From NCBI GenBank assembly GCA_024449915.1, contig JAMZAV010000977.1, forward strand, positions 62,001 to 126,000: 64,000 nucleotides of DNA. Direction: 5' to 3'. The position numbers were made by a program, and so were the translations under genes. Within the stretch, counting starts at the first letter, position 1, and each line of letters begins with the position of its first letter. Positions 43,814-56,370 of the stretch are shown in pieces. A model generated the notes under the pieces. That model was not told the origin of the DNA. It did not search any database and was given only the letters and a program-made list of their open reading frames with translations. The stretch comes from Sweltsa coloradensis. Lineage: Eukaryota > Arthropoda > Insecta > Plecoptera > Chloroperlidae.

Positions 43814-45149
43814 GGAACACCAACTAAGACAGAGATAGAAGAGTTTTGGACAGGAATATGGGGTAACCCGGTAGCACACAACCAGGATGCACAATGGATT
43901 CAAGATGAAATAGCTAGGATGAGCGATATTAATGAGATGAGATTCGAAGGTATAACTATTGATGAATTAAAGTCGACAATCAGTGCTACACATAGCTGGA
44001 AAGCACCAGGTAATGATAATATTCAAAATTTTTGGTATAAGAAATTCAATACTACTCACAATCAAATTAGAAAATGTCTCAACGAGTTTATAAATGGAGT
44101 TAAAGAAATACCCGAATTCTTTACTGAAGGAGTAACCTTTCTCAAACCAAAGGACAATGACACGAAGAACCCAAGTAAATATCGGCCAATTACATGTCTA
44201 CCAACTATATATAAAATATTGACTTCATGCATAACAAATAAAGTATATAATCATTGCGAAGAACACAATATCATGGCCGAGGAACAAAAAGGATGCTGTA
44301 AGAACTCACAGGGATGTAAAGAACAATTTATTATTGACTCTACTGTAATGAATCAGGCACACAATAAGAAAAGGAATATTCACGTAAACTACATTGACTA
44401 CAAGAAAGCCTTTGACTCAACACCACACACATGGCTTATTCAGATTTTACAAATATATAAAATCAACCCAGTAATTGTAAACTTTTTGAAGACAGTAATG
44501 GAGACATGGAGAACAACAATAAAACTAAATATGAAAAACCAGCAGATAACTACAGATCCAATACAAATTAAACGTGGCATTTTCCAAGGTGACTCATTAA
44601 GTGCATTATGGTTTTGTCTGTCATTAAACCCACTGTCACATATGCTTAACGAATCGACATACGGATTTAAAATTAAGGACAATAATGTGGTATGTCACAC
44701 AATTTCCCACCTATTCTACATGGATGACCTAAAGTTGTATGCATCAAATTTTGCTCAACTAAACAGTCTAGTCAATACAACATTAGAATTTAGTCAAGAT
44801 ATCTGCATGGAGTTTGGAGTAGACAAATGTAAGACGCTACATATCGAAAAGGGTAAGGTTACACAAGCAGAAGAGTTCCAGCTAGATGATGGAAATAGGA
44901 TTGGAATAATGGACGATAACGATGTATACAAATATTTAGGATTCTCACAAGCTGCCAGAATTGAACATAAAGTTATGAAAGCAAAATTGATAGATTCATA
45001 CAAGAAACGACTAAAGTCTATCCTCAAGACGCAACTAAACGGTAAAAACAAGATCACAGCAATAAATACATATGCTGTACCAGTACTGACATATTCATTC
45101 GGAATCATTAAATGGACGCAGACAGACATCCACGCGTTGGAAATATTAA
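43814..45149 (+). pseudogene. Dong-like ORF, reverse transcriptase part
   Basis: The frame is open from the AAT repeat without an ATG of its own: EEFWTGIWGNPVAHN, HSWKAPGNDNIQNFW, then RT motifs KYRPITCLPTIYKILTS, VNYIDYKKAFDSTPH, GIFQGDSLSALWF, LFYMDDLKLYA (YMDD, variant of YADD) and VYKYLGF. The 502-codon reading continues past 45149 into the inserted DNA element and is not meaningful there. The RT core itself is uninterrupted. Confidence 0.88.
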
Positions 45150-47266
45150 AGGAGCTATCTCATCTTGACAAAAGTGGTGTTCAGATGAAAGATAATAATG
45201 TCTTTAGTCATGTTGTGAAGAAAAACCAAACAATTGAAACAAACAACCCTGAGGAAAAAAACTTTTCGCGTCAGATTTTGAATCTGCCGCGCGCCAGTTG
45301 TGACGTCAATTGTGGGGTACTGTTCACTGCTGCTACATTGTGCCTACAGCCCTCTACCGCGCTTCGCTGTTACCATTCAGTTGCCAGACGTTTCTCGATA
45401 GTTCCAGTGAGATTTTTAAAGGCATAATTAACCATTGCTGTATGTTCAAGTGTAGCAATAACTCAAGTGAAAATAAGCATATATCATTTCATTCGTTTCC
45501 CGACAAACTAAGAAAACCAGACTTACTTAAGCAATGGTTGAATCGAGTAAAGAGAGCACATTTTGTTCCAAGCAAGTATACGAGCGTGTGCTTCGAACAT
45601 TTTCTAGAGAACGATTCTTAATTAGGAGGAAAACTGAAGGCTGAATTATGTCCTGATTGGAAAGTCAAGCGTGTTCTAAAACAAACTTCTGTGCCGTCAG
45701 TGAGATTGTTGGGAGCAGAAAAGAATGTGCCCTATTGCCGCAAGACAACGCATTTGTCCAAAAAGTCCATACTAGATATTCTAGAAGGAATTGAGGATGT
45801 ACCGATTGCGTCTTCAAGCAAGCCAACGTAGCCGACGCCGACGGCGGGTACCAGCTGCAAAAAATCAACACCCATTGGAAAGAAAGCAAGAATCGAACGG
45901 ATTGCGGTACCCTTTGATTAACGGTATGTTATTTCCACAATTGAATATCATGCCGTTACTCGGAGGAAATATTCGACATGTGAAATCAAAGTTCAGTGTG
46001 AGATGGGGAGAGAAATATTACGTAATTATCAAAGAAGTGAAGTAATCGAAAAAAGTTTTTGTGAAGATATCGAAGGTGAATGCGATTTAGATGAGACATT
46101 TCAGCCACACTCAGTCAGACGACGAAGATCACTCGAGCGATGATGAGACGGACGACGGCGACAGTGCATTTGAACCTTGTAGGCCTTCTGAATCGAATGT
46201 TTTTGTGTGTTTTGGGAATGGGAATGCCTTATGACACTGTTTTCTTGTTTATGTGTTTGTGGGGGTCCCGGTCCTGTAACTGATATCGAAAAGCACATGA
46301 AGGGATCGATGCTATCTGTCACCACCACGTGCATAAACTGGCATACGCACGTGTGGTTATCACAAGTAAAGGATGGACAGAAATATCTAGGTTCAACAAT
46401 TAACATTGTCGCAGCTTATTTATACACGTGTGGTGTCAGTTTTTCTGTTTTTAAATCATTTTGCCAGCGCATTAAAGTTGCTATTTATGTCAAGTGCAAC
46501 ATATTACATAATCGGCTCCAATCGCCGAGACGACACAGGAAGGAATCAAAATACGACTGTGCATCCCGAAGGATTCCCACGAATTGATCCAACTGACTAA
46601 GTTCCTACAAACAATATGCCTCCATAGTTTGTTTGTAGTTTCACGCAGTTGTTTTTAGTTGCTGCACATTTTGCTATCAAAGCAAGATTCAAACGCCCAA
46701 ATCGCTTGTAACGCTGCGAAACGAGTCATGCATAGTGATGCAAGAATCACTAGCTATGATTTTCATTATTTTCTCCGACTCATGGCAGCATATCGATTCA
46801 ATATTTATTGATTTAGATTGGCAAAATCCATATAAACACTATTCGGTGTGGCCCGCACGACCACTCAAAACCACTGCCCTATTCTTAGCTGCCGCCACAG
46901 CATGTTTATTTTTTCAATCTGCTGTAAACTCAACTCTGGTTCAAAATAAATATGGTTTTACTCCAGACATACCCAAAAATAAAAAATAACGTTGAAACAT
47001 GGAAGGAGAATACGCAAGGTGGTACAAACAGCGATTGCCGTGCGTAACTGACACCGACTACTCTGCGCTCTTGCCTTGGCTGAACGCCGCCTGCGACTTA
47101 CCCACAGTTGACGTCACGCGAGGAGGCGTGGCCAAAACACGGGATTTCGGTAAATATTTTTTTTACGGCGGAATAGTTGGCCGATCTCTTTGATTTTTTT
47201 TTAGCATATTCAAAACAGTGTCTCAAAACAAATAATACATTCGTGTTTCAAGATGAGATAATCCCT
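45150..47266 (+). mobile_element. Kolobok-like DNA transposon relic, copy 1
   Basis: Termini 'aggagctatctcatcttgac' and the inverse of 'caagatgagataatccct' are imperfect TIRs flanked by TTAA (45146-45149 and 47267-47270). TTAA duplications plus a THAP-domain protein are the signature of Kolobok elements. Remnant coding frames include THAP and transposase-like segments (HVWLSQVKDGQKYLGSTINI), all broken by stops. Confidence 0.83.
45442..45621 (+). pseudogene. THAP-domain remnant, copy 1
   Basis: MFKCSNNSSENKHISFHSFP, LLKQWLNRVKRAHFVPSKYT and SVCFEHF follow the C2CH zinc-binding THAP pattern with the conserved W, F-x-P and CxxHF elements. A TAA stop follows at ENDS*. The same frame then continues with LKAELCPDWKVKRVLK and VPSV, so the stop truncates a longer transposase. 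Confidence 0.83.
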
Positions 47267-47270
47267 TTAA

Positions 47271-49389
47271 AGGAGCTATCTCATCTTGACAAAAGTGGTG
47301 TTCAGATGAAAGATAATAACATCTTTAGTCATGTTGTGAAGAAAAACCAAACAATTGAAACAAACAACCCTGAGGAAAAAAACTTTTCGCGTCAGATTTT
47401 GAATCTGCCGCGCGCCAGTTGTGACGTCAATTGTGGGGTACTGTTCACTGCTGCTACATTGTGCCTACAGCCCTCTACCGCGCTTCGCTGTTACCATTCA
47501 GTTGCCAGTCGTTTCTCGATAGTTCCAGTGAGATTTTTAAAGGCATAATTAACCATTGCTGTATGTTCAAGTGTAGCAATAACTCAAGTGAAAATAAGCA
47601 TATATCATTTCATTCGTTTCCCGACAAACTAAGAAAACCAGACTTACATAAGCAGTGGTTGAATCGAGTAAAGAGAGCACATTTTGTTCCAAGCAAGTAT
47701 ACGAGCGTGTGCTTCGAACATTTTCTAGAGAACGATTCTTAATTAGGAGGAAAACTGAAGGCTGAATTATGTCCTGATTGGAAAGTCAAGCGTGTTCTAA
47801 AACAAACTTCTGTGCCGTCAGTGAGATTGTTGGGAGCAGAAAAGAATGTGCCCTATTGCCGCAAGACAACGCATTTGTCCAAAACGTCAATACAATATAT
47901 TCTAGAAGGAATTGAGGATGTACTGATTGCGACTTCAAGCAAGCCAACGTAGCCGACGCCGACGGCGGGTACCAGCTGCAAAAAATCAACACCCATTGGA
48001 AAGAAAGCAAGAATCGAACGGATTGCGGTACCCTTTGATTACCGGTATGTTATTTTCACAATTGAATATCATGCCATTACTCGGAGGAAATATTCGACAT
48101 GTGAAATCAAAGTTCAGTGTGAGATGGGGAGAGAAATATTACGTAATTATCAAAGAAGTGAAGTAATCGAAAAAAGTTTTTGTGAAGATATCGAAGGTGA
48201 ATGCGATTTAGATGAGACATTTCAGCCACACTCAGTCAGACGACGAAGATCACTCGAGCGATGATGAGACGGACGACGGCGACAGTGCATTTGAACCTTG
48301 TAGGCCTTCTGAATCGAATGTTTTTGTGTGTTTTGGGAATGGGAATGCCTTATGACACTGTTTTCTTGTTTATGTGTTTGTGGAGGTCCTGTAACTGATA
48401 TCGAAAAGCACATGAAGGGATCGATGCTATCTGTCACCACCACGTGCATAAACTGGCATACGCACGTGTGGTTATCACAAGTAAAGGATGGACAGAAATA
48501 TCTAGGTTCAACAATTAACATTGTCGCAGCTTATTTATACACGTGTGGTGTCAGTTTTTCTGTTTTTAAATCATTTTGCCAGCGCATTAAAGTTGCTATT
48601 TATGTCAAGTGCAACATATTACATAATCGGATCCAATCGCCGAGACGACACAGGAAGGAATCAAAATACGACTGTGCATCCCGAAGGATTCCCACGAATT
48701 GATCCAACTGACTAAGTTCCTACAAACAATATGCCTCCATAGTTTGTTTGTAGTTTCACGCAGTTGTTTTTAGTTGCTGCACATTTTGCTATCAAAGCAA
48801 GATTCAAACGCCCAAATCGCTTGTAACGCTGCGAAACGAGTCATGCATAGTGATGCAAGAATCACTAGCTATGATTTTCATTATTTTCTCCGACTCATGG
48901 CAGCATATCGATTCAATATTTATTGATTTAGATTGGCAAAATCCATATAAACACTATTCGGTGTGGCCCGCACGACCACTCAAAACCACTGCCCTATTCT
49001 TAGCTGCCGCCACAGCATGTTTATTTTTTCAATCTGCTGTAAACTCAACTCTGGTTCAAAATAAATATGGTTTTACTCCAAACATACCCAAAAATAAAAA
49101 ATAACGTTGAAACATGGAAGGAGAATACGCAAGATGGTACAAACATACAAACAGCGATTGCCGTGCGTAACTGACACCGACTACTCTGCGCTCTTGTCTT
49201 GGCTGAATGCCGCCTGCGACTAACCCACAGTTGACGTCACGCGAGGAGGCGTGGCCAAAACACGGGATTTCGGTAAATATTTTTTTTACGGCGGAATAGT
49301 TGGCCGATCTCTTTGATTTTTTTTTAGCATATTCAAAACAGTGTCTCAAAACTAATAATACATTCGTGTTTCAAGATGAGATAATCCCT
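47271..49389 (+). mobile_element. Kolobok-like DNA transposon relic, copy 2 (tandem)
   Basis: A second, nearly identical ~2.12-kb copy begins directly after a single shared TTAA (47267-47270) and ends before TTAA at 49390-49393. Differences from copy 1 are few: a short deletion near 48385, a 10-bp insertion near 49143 and scattered substitutions. This points to recent tandem duplication. Confidence 0.85.
47563..47742 (+). pseudogene. THAP-domain remnant, copy 2
   Basis: Same as the copy 2.1 kb upstream, with one visible residue change (DLHKQW for DLLKQW) and the same premature stop after ENDS. Sharing the stop shows that the duplication happened after inactivation. Confidence 0.83.
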
Positions 49390-50447
49390 TTAACTCGTAC
49401 TACACTTACCAAACACAGAATACATCATCCTAAATCAGCAATAGAGAGATTGACACTTCCAAGAGAAAAAGGAGGACGGGGCCTAATTGATCTGAACAAC
49501 TTATATTATAAACAAATAGACATTTTAAGAAAATACTTTTTTACAAAGAGCAACCAATCCACACTGCATAGGGCTGTGGTGCTAGCTGACAAATCATTAA
49601 CTCCACTCAATCTAGCAAACGAAAATGTCAATCTACAAGGGAAACTCATAACTGACGCTTCAAAAGAGTTACGTCTCTCAGAAAAACCCTACACAAGAGA
49701 CATTATGATGAACTACACAAAGGTCACGTAGATATTAAAGCATCAAATAGGTGGTTAAACAACGGGGAACTATTTGGAGAAACAGAAGGTATTATGATGG
49801 CTATTCAAGACAGAGTGATTGCGACGAACAATTATAAAAAATACATAATACAAGATGCGACAGTAAACGATCAATGTAGAAAATGTAGTGCAAAGGGTGA
49901 AACAATCGAACACATCATATCCGGGTGCAAGTCACTATGTCAAACAGATTACCTCTACAGACATAACCAAGTAGCTAACATTATTCATCAAAAACTAGCA
50001 ATCAAGTACAACCTCATTGACACACACACACCTTACTACAAATACAAACCAGAGAAAGTTCTAGATAGTAAAGATTACAAATTATATTACGACCGCACAG
50101 TTATAACAGACCAAACGATACATCACAACAGACCGGATTTAATAATAATTGACAAGAAGAAACAAGAAACTACCCTTATCGACGTTGCTATCCCAATGTG
50201 CCATAACGTCGAGACCACGTGGAAGAAAAAAATTGACAAGTATAGTGAACTTGCAATTGAGATCAAGAAGATGTGGAAACAGAAAAAGGTAAATACAATC
50301 CCATTCATTATATCAGCCAATGGCATCATACCGAAGAAGCTACATGAAAGCATTAAACAACTAGATCTTCAACCCAATGTATACATCGAGACTCAAAAGG
50401 CAGTAATACTCAACACGTGTAGAATAGTTCGTAAATTTCTAAACTAA
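49390..50447 (+). pseudogene. Dong-like ORF, C-terminal part with restriction-like endonuclease
   Basis: The frame resumes at the TTAA as TRTTLTKHRIHHPKSAIERL and LPREKGGRGLIDL. A frameshift near 49705-49735 follows, and the second frame continues ASNRWLNNGELFGETEG, CRKCSAKGETIEHIISGC (CCHC-type knuckle), RPDLIIIDKKKQETTLIDVA (PD-(D/E)XK endonuclease motif) and ends RIVRKFLN. With one frameshift and the insertion it is inactive. Confidence 0.87.
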
Positions 50448-50736
50448 GAATGATACTTCGAGATTTCGAGACAGCTTCCATTCTGACATGGTTTTCGTGG
50501 TTTCCCATAGTCCGAAGAGCAAATGCTAGGATGGCGACGAGAAATCGGCCACGACCGTACACAGCAGAAAGAAAACATCATCTACAAACAATATTACAAT
50601 TTATAAATGACTTATTTTAGTTAGAGTTAAGACAAAAGTAATAATGTATGTAATGTAACATGGAAGTACTTGACGTAAGTCCGTACAACATGTTAGCTCC
50701 GGTTTTAACCGAGTATGTATGAAATACATCCAATAA

Positions 50737-50876
<140 letters not shown>

Positions 50877-51252
50877 GCTCTGTAAAGATCATTGGTCTGC
50901 TTTTTTTTAAGGGGAGAAGCCTATGTTTTCATCCAAATATAACAATTTTTGTGAAAAACAGTTCAAAACATAATAGTGTATATGAATACGAAATTATATT
51001 TTGCACTATAGTGAGCTATAAGAATGATAACACAACAATCACTTCATCCATTATACTTTATTTTATTTATATTGTAATACCAAATCGCCTTCAACAGCCA
51101 TTACCAGAAGTATAAGACACATTATGTTCATGACAGGCCATGTGCTTTCTCAGGTCTATGTTGACTTGAAATATATATTTAAAATAGTGTCCTACATTAC
51201 GAAAAATAATTTCAGTAAAATATTTACACGTGGAATGAAAATCCAAATTGTT
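50877..51252 (-). other. Gene 2 intron spacer
   Basis: No gene or named repeat is seen. Confidence 0.5.
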
Positions 51253-51858
51253 GGATGAGCGTAGCGAGCGAAGCGAAGATTCCATTCTACTACACTGGAG
51301 AAAAAAATCCGGAATGTTTTTTTTTTTTTTTTTTTTTTGTTTTTTTGTATTTTTGTCTGTTTGTCCGCACGATTCCGGCTAAACCGATACTCCGATTGAG
51401 ATGAAATTTTATGGAGGCCTTCGAAATCTCTAAACTTAGAACTGCCACGTTTTTAAACGCAATCGAAAAATTATTTCTCATGAAAATCGCAATTTTACGA
51501 TTTTTTTTCGATTTTTTAAAAATTTCTTTGACTTTACACGCTTTATCCGATTTTAATAATTTTTGCACAGAACCTTTATTTTATGAATTTAGATATTAGT
51601 GTTAAATTTGAGCGCAATCGAGAAATTATTTCTTATAAAAATCGCAATTTTACGATTTTTTTTAACAATTACGATTAATAAATTAAAAAATTTAAGTTAA
51701 TTTTTAATTTAATTTAATTTAATTTAATTAAATTTAAAAAGAATTCAACTTAGTAATGATTTTTCCACAGAACAATAGAAAATTCGCATAACACATGGCA
51801 GCTCAATGCACCAATTACGCTCATCCAACAACGCGGCGGGACTTAAGCGTTTTCCTAG
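51253..51858 (-). repeat. Repeat family A, copy 6
   Basis: It begins 'ggatgagcgtagcgagcg' and 'tactacactggagaaaaaaa' with a long poly-T, has two internal ~170-bp units, and ends 'caacgcggcgggacttaagc' and 'gttttcctag'. Its right end is the near-exact inverse of the left end of copy 2. Confidence 0.83.
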
Positions 51859-52091
51859 TTTTAGAGATCTTTACTGTATCTTTGCATGCAGTCAAACGCA
51901 GCGCGCGCGATGTTTTGCCACCACCTCGTTCTTGGAACTGGCCGCAGGTCGGCTTCACGAATATTGCCGAGCTATCCGTCTACCCGAAGGGTATAGATGG
52001 TCTAAGGTCTTTATACAAAGATAAGAATATAAAAGAAAACATGTGGCTATCGATTGGGGCAGAAATGTCAACTGACCGTCAGTATTATTAA
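51859..52091 (+). other. Unassigned reading frame
   Basis: One frame gives FTNIAELSVYPKGIDGLRSL and WLSIGAEMSTDRQYY before a stop. It has the look of an exon end but I cannot assign it to a family with confidence. It may be a host exon fragment or chance. Confidence 0.25.
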
Positions 52092-53051
52092 CGTTTATTG
52101 CGGCACTAGGTCTAGCCCCCAGCTAGGGGTGGCCATGTGAGGTTATGAAGGGCTTACATCACGTTGTCTTAAATAAATACATTTATTATTTTTACCATCA
52201 ATTATTGTTTAATAAACTGTACAGTACAGTGTAAAGTCAATCAATTCTATAATGCTCCCTAAGTAGGGCTAGGCTAGGCCTACTTACTGAATGCTGAATG
52301 TTATTGTATGTCAAGCATTGGCGTGATAAAGTAAACACTGCAAATCTGTGTTGTGATTGGCTTAAAAACATCCATCATGCACAGCCACCTAAAGTTAGAG
52401 GCTACAGTAGCTGTAAACTGTAAAGCACTGTCTCTGACGGTCTCCAACAACACAACATCTAGGAGGCAGTGGCTGTTAAGTTAGCGGCCTAAATATCTAT
52501 AATGAACAGCCACCTAAAGTTAGAGGATAAGTTAGCTGTTAAGTTAGAGGCCAAGCTGGTTATGAATGAGCCTTTGCTTGGTATGCTTCAAATTAAATAC
52601 TTTACTTAAAATCACTAATTGAGAGACTAAGTGGGTAGAATTTAAATACGAATTTGTATCTATTTATTAAACAACGACGAAGAAAACAAACCGTTAAAGA
52701 TAACAAAAGTCAATCAAAATATTATCATAATATTGAGCTTAACTTGAGTTAGAAGTATACTATAGATTCAACGAAAGAATGCAGATGCTTTGTATGAATG
52801 CGCGGTATAATGTCGCATAATGAATGTCGCCTTTGTGTATGAAAGAGATATATATGTATATATTACCAACACAAGCAAAAAATTACTGTTAGATCACAGA
52901 GTTCCTCCGTGAGCTATATAGATCCACGCTGAGCTAGCGTGAATTGAGTTGACAAAGTCGTTATGTTGGAAAAACAATATCGAACTATCTGCATGCTTTC
53001 GTTGGGACCACTAACTTACATTAGGTTGTAATTGATAAAACAGAAGCTTAC
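52092..53051 (-). other. Gene 2 intron, 5' end
   Basis: Near 52380-52560 two stretches share 'cagccacctaaagttagagg', related in wording to the palindrome centre at 42.05 kb. A SINE-tail-like 'aagtgggtagaatttaaata' lies near 52630. No gene is seen. Confidence 0.45.
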
Positions 53052-53256
53052 TGGCAAAAACACCCGGTGAAAATACGTCACATTGGCAGCCTTGGTTCCA
53101 TATATTCTGCTGTAAAAGATGACATCTTTGATCACTGCCGCCAGGGCGACTAAGAAAGCGATGAATTTCACGACATTGCCGACGAGATAGTTTTCAGGAT
53201 ACGCCAGGCGCCCGACGGATGGTAGGGTGGTGGCAAGCAACATGCCGTAGAGCACG
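53052..53256 (-). CDS. CASD1: CASD1-like gene 2, penultimate recognised exon
   Basis: The minus-strand exon starts after gttttcag with the base completing a Ser codon and encodes VLYGMLLATTLPSVGRLAYP. It continues through a hydrophobic helix (KFIAFLVALAAVI) to YSRIYGTKAANVTYFHRVFLP and ends before gtaagc, phase 0. It is homologous to exon 9 plus exon 10 of gene 1 as one continuous exon, which makes it the reference for the LINE-disrupted version there. Confidence 0.9.
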
Positions 53257-53574
53257 CTGAAAACAATGAACATTCTACATCAGAACTGGACAACAATCGC
53301 CTTTGTTAGAACAATGTTGTTAAAAACGAATAATCAACCACATCCACGCTGACATTATATTTTTTTTCGTGGCCGAAGCCTGCCCATAATGCAATTCATG
53401 CTTCTCTTTATAGGTGTCTAACTAGGTATGTTGCAGATAGGACAATTGTAAAAGGATGTCCGAGAGCTTTTTAATAGAACTCAAACCCTTGAAATCACAT
53501 TAACGACTGAGGAAAACCTCAGGAAAAACATTCAGTCAGGATTGCAGGTCTCGACGGGATTTGACCCCGGGACC

Positions 53575-53931
53575 CCGGTTATTTCTCTATGCTCGGGGGG
53601 GGTATATTAGTATCTATGGCCCGAGGCCCCAGTTATTTCTCTATGCCCGGGGGGTATATTAGTATCTATGGCCCGGGGCCCCAGTTATTTCTCTATGCCC
53701 GGGGGGTATATAAGTATCTATGGCCCGGTGCCCCTGTTATTGTTCTATGCCCGGGGGGTATATAAGTATCTATGGCCCGGGCCCCAGTTATTTCTCTATC
53801 CCGGGGGGTATATTAGTATCTATGGCCCGGGGCCCCGGTTATTTCTCTATCCCCGAAAGGGGGGGGGGGTATATTAGTATCTATGGCCCGGGGCCCCGGT
53901 TATTTCTCTATACCCGGGGGGGTATATTAGT
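53575..53931 (+). repeat. ~52-bp GC-rich minisatellite, about seven units
   Basis: Units contain 'ggtatattagtatctatggc', 'ccggggccccagttatttct' and 'ctatgcccgggg'. Spacing is 51-53 bp except one unit lengthened to about 60 bp by a poly-G expansion. Open frames through the array are a by-product of the repeat. It abuts a B-box-like 'gggatttgaccccgggacc', possibly a SINE remnant. Confidence 0.92.
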
Positions 53932-54344
53932 AACACACATAACAAAAACTTGTAGAAATACAGCCAAACCTTACACACTCAATAGAATTAGATCTAAAAA
54001 AAGGGCCAAGCTCATCTACCCTTCCACATTTGCGCATTCTTATTTATAAACGTACTGTGTCCCATAACAGCGTCCTTGAAAAGCTTGGCAAAGTAGAATT
54101 TGCAATTATTAATTTAAACGTAATAGTTCATCGAAGTTCTTTTTTTCAAATTAATTTAAACGTAATAACATGCAAATTCTATTTTGCCAAGCTTTTCGAG
54201 GATGCTGTTATGGGACACTGTACGTTTATGAATTAAAAATGCGCAAATGTGGAAGGGTAGATGAGCTTGGCCCTTTTTTAGATCTCATTTCTTTTGAGTG
54301 TGTAAGGTTTGGCTGTATTTCTACAAGTTTTTGTTATGTGTGTG
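53932..54344. mobile_element. Foldback element with ~190-bp arms
   Basis: 'acacacataacaaaaacttg' at the left is inverted at 54325-54344. Mirrored 'aagggccaagctcatctacc' and 'aaaagcttggcaaagtagaa' blocks follow inward, with the centre near 54140. Confidence 0.88.
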
Positions 54345-56370
54345 ATCTCATTACTTTTTCAAGTTCCATTGCAAAATTATTTGTTAAAATATAATAATTT
54401 TATCAAAGTTAATTTAATTTCTATGGTATTAGCAATAACAATAGGATGTAAAATATCTAGACCCGGATTTATGTACATCCTGAGTATAGGTGGTATAACC
54501 ATGGTATAACGACGGTATAAGGACTGGTTAAGTCTAGGCCACTCACGGCCAATTGAAACTTTCCCATGCAACAACAAACGCACAACTAATGTTATTTGAC
54601 ACCTATTTCACTGCATCCACAGCCATGTAAATCATCAGATAATCAAATGAATATTGAAAATTTTCACCATCTTTTGTTTAACATTTTCATTAAAAGTGAC
54701 AGGAGATTGCGTGAGTTTATTAAAAGAAAAGGAAAGGCTTATTATTGCCGTAAATTTAGGAATAGCCTAGGACTATCATACCATTGTTTATCTGCATTAG
54801 GCTTTTGGTAATCAAAACTAGTTATTTGTACGGGATGTGTGTCAGAACAAGGTTGTGCTGGCCTAGGGTTGGCTAAGAAAGGCCTAGGGCTTGTCAAACA
54901 TGTAGTGTAAGTATTTATTTATCTAGTCCTATAGCCTAATGGAACTTGAGACCTACACTGTTGTATTATAAATAATTTTCTACATCTGGGCCTAGGCCAG
55001 GGATGGTTTCTGATTTGTTTTATGAGAGAATAATGACACCTTTTCTCGATCCACACAAAGAAGAAAAATTTAAAATGTCCGCCATTTGTTTACGTATCGC
55101 ACTTTCCCTCCTAACTTTACTTATACCGTCAACAAGTGTCAAGTAACTATATTTACTTGTTGATTGTATGCCTAGTGTTTAAGGCTTATTTTAAAACCTT
55201 TATTTGGAGCCTTCCAACATCCTTTTTCAACTTTTTTTTTTCAAAAGAGACTATATTACTATAACCTTAATGTCCATGTAAAATATGAACATTGTAGCCC
55301 CACCCGTCTGGTCAGAATCGCGGGCCGATTGAAACTGACGAATTAGATGTTAGTAGAAGTAGTAGTAGCAGTAGTAGTAGTAGTAGTAGCTAACATCCTT
55401 AAAGTGATTTTGAGCATGTTTCAAGCCATTTTTTCACCAAGAAGGAATGGTCGTAACCCAATAAAATTTGGCATGTGTTGTCAGGTACCTAAATCCCCTC
55501 GATTGTGATAGTTTTCATGTTTACATCACGTTACATGACGGCTGGGTAACACCTCGAAATCATCCCAACTCTGCTTGGTGTATAAGGTGCTTGAGTGTGT
55601 AGCGCACCGCGGCTTGGCTGCGACGCCCTAACGGGCACCTAGATCTATTGCCCGGGGCCTCCTGAATCAGAGCCAAGACTGTCGGAAACTGAAACTTCAA
55701 GCACATAGTACAAGGCACATAATAGACATTGCTATACCTGTAAAACATGTGTAACATGTGTTATGTGTAAGCTATTGAAAGGAACCCGAGGTATCGTTAT
55801 CCAAGTTTTTATTCTATTTTACTAGTTATTTTTAAAATTTTCAGTTTTAACATTTTGACATTTAACATTTTCTTAAAATATTTAATAACAAAAGAAATTA
55901 CACCAAAATAGAAACAGTTGATGTCAAAGAAGTTGGTTTACTAGAAAGAAAGGACAAAGAAGTTGGAAACAAGAAAGAAAGGTCAATGAAGATGGATACT
56001 GGAAAGAAGGACAAAATAAAGGATCAGAGGAGAATAAGTATTGCTGGAAAAAACTAGTACAGAGATTGAAAGTACAAAAATGTATATGGCGGCCATTTTG
56101 ATATTTTGAAATTTACATCTTTGGATTTATATATGAAGTTTATTAGTTACCTAAGCCTCCTTGGAAGTCAATTTTAATATTTTTAATTTATTTATTTGTA
56201 TTTTGATATGAAATTTCTGAAGTGACTTATTTTCACATCTGGGTATGTGTACTTTTTTTTATCTGTAGGTCTTTTCTTGGTCAAGCAGAACAAAAGGCCT
56301 TATGACTTTAAGCTTCTCCAAGTCGAAAAAAAAGACTCTTTTATTATTATCTTTATATTATCATTATTAC
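54345..56370 (-). other. Gene 2 intron between 53.3 and 56.4 kb
   Basis: AT-rich intron sequence with (tag)n near 55353-55389. No gene, tRNA or defined repeat is recognised. Short ORFs have no motifs. Confidence 0.5.

Larger units (their letters stand above)
43808..50736 (+). mobile_element. Dong/R4-type non-LTR retrotransposon, 5'-truncated, in (TAA)n
   Basis: The element consists of an RT segment, a CCHC motif and a restriction-like endonuclease, with a ~290-bp 3' UTR ending 'ccaataaaataataataat'. It is bordered on both sides by (AAT)n. R4/Dong elements with this domain order are known for insertion into TAA repeats (Dong of Bombyx). Removing the two Kolobok-like insertions (45150-49389 plus one TTAA) leaves about 2.7 kb, so only the C-terminal part of the original element is present. 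Confidence 0.88.

Noticed and set aside
43526..43881. Poly-Ile, poly-Asn and poly-Tyr ORFs
   Set aside because: Translations of the (AAT)n microsatellite. The same applies at 50617-50892.
45150..45427. Continuation of the Dong-like ORF past 45149
   Set aside because: The last 93 codons are read-through into the inserted Kolobok-like element. The same peptide recurs at the start of copy 2.
53545..53575. A tRNA B box next to the minisatellite
   Set aside because: The wording fits an inverted B box, but no A box or arms are found, so it is at most a SINE scrap.
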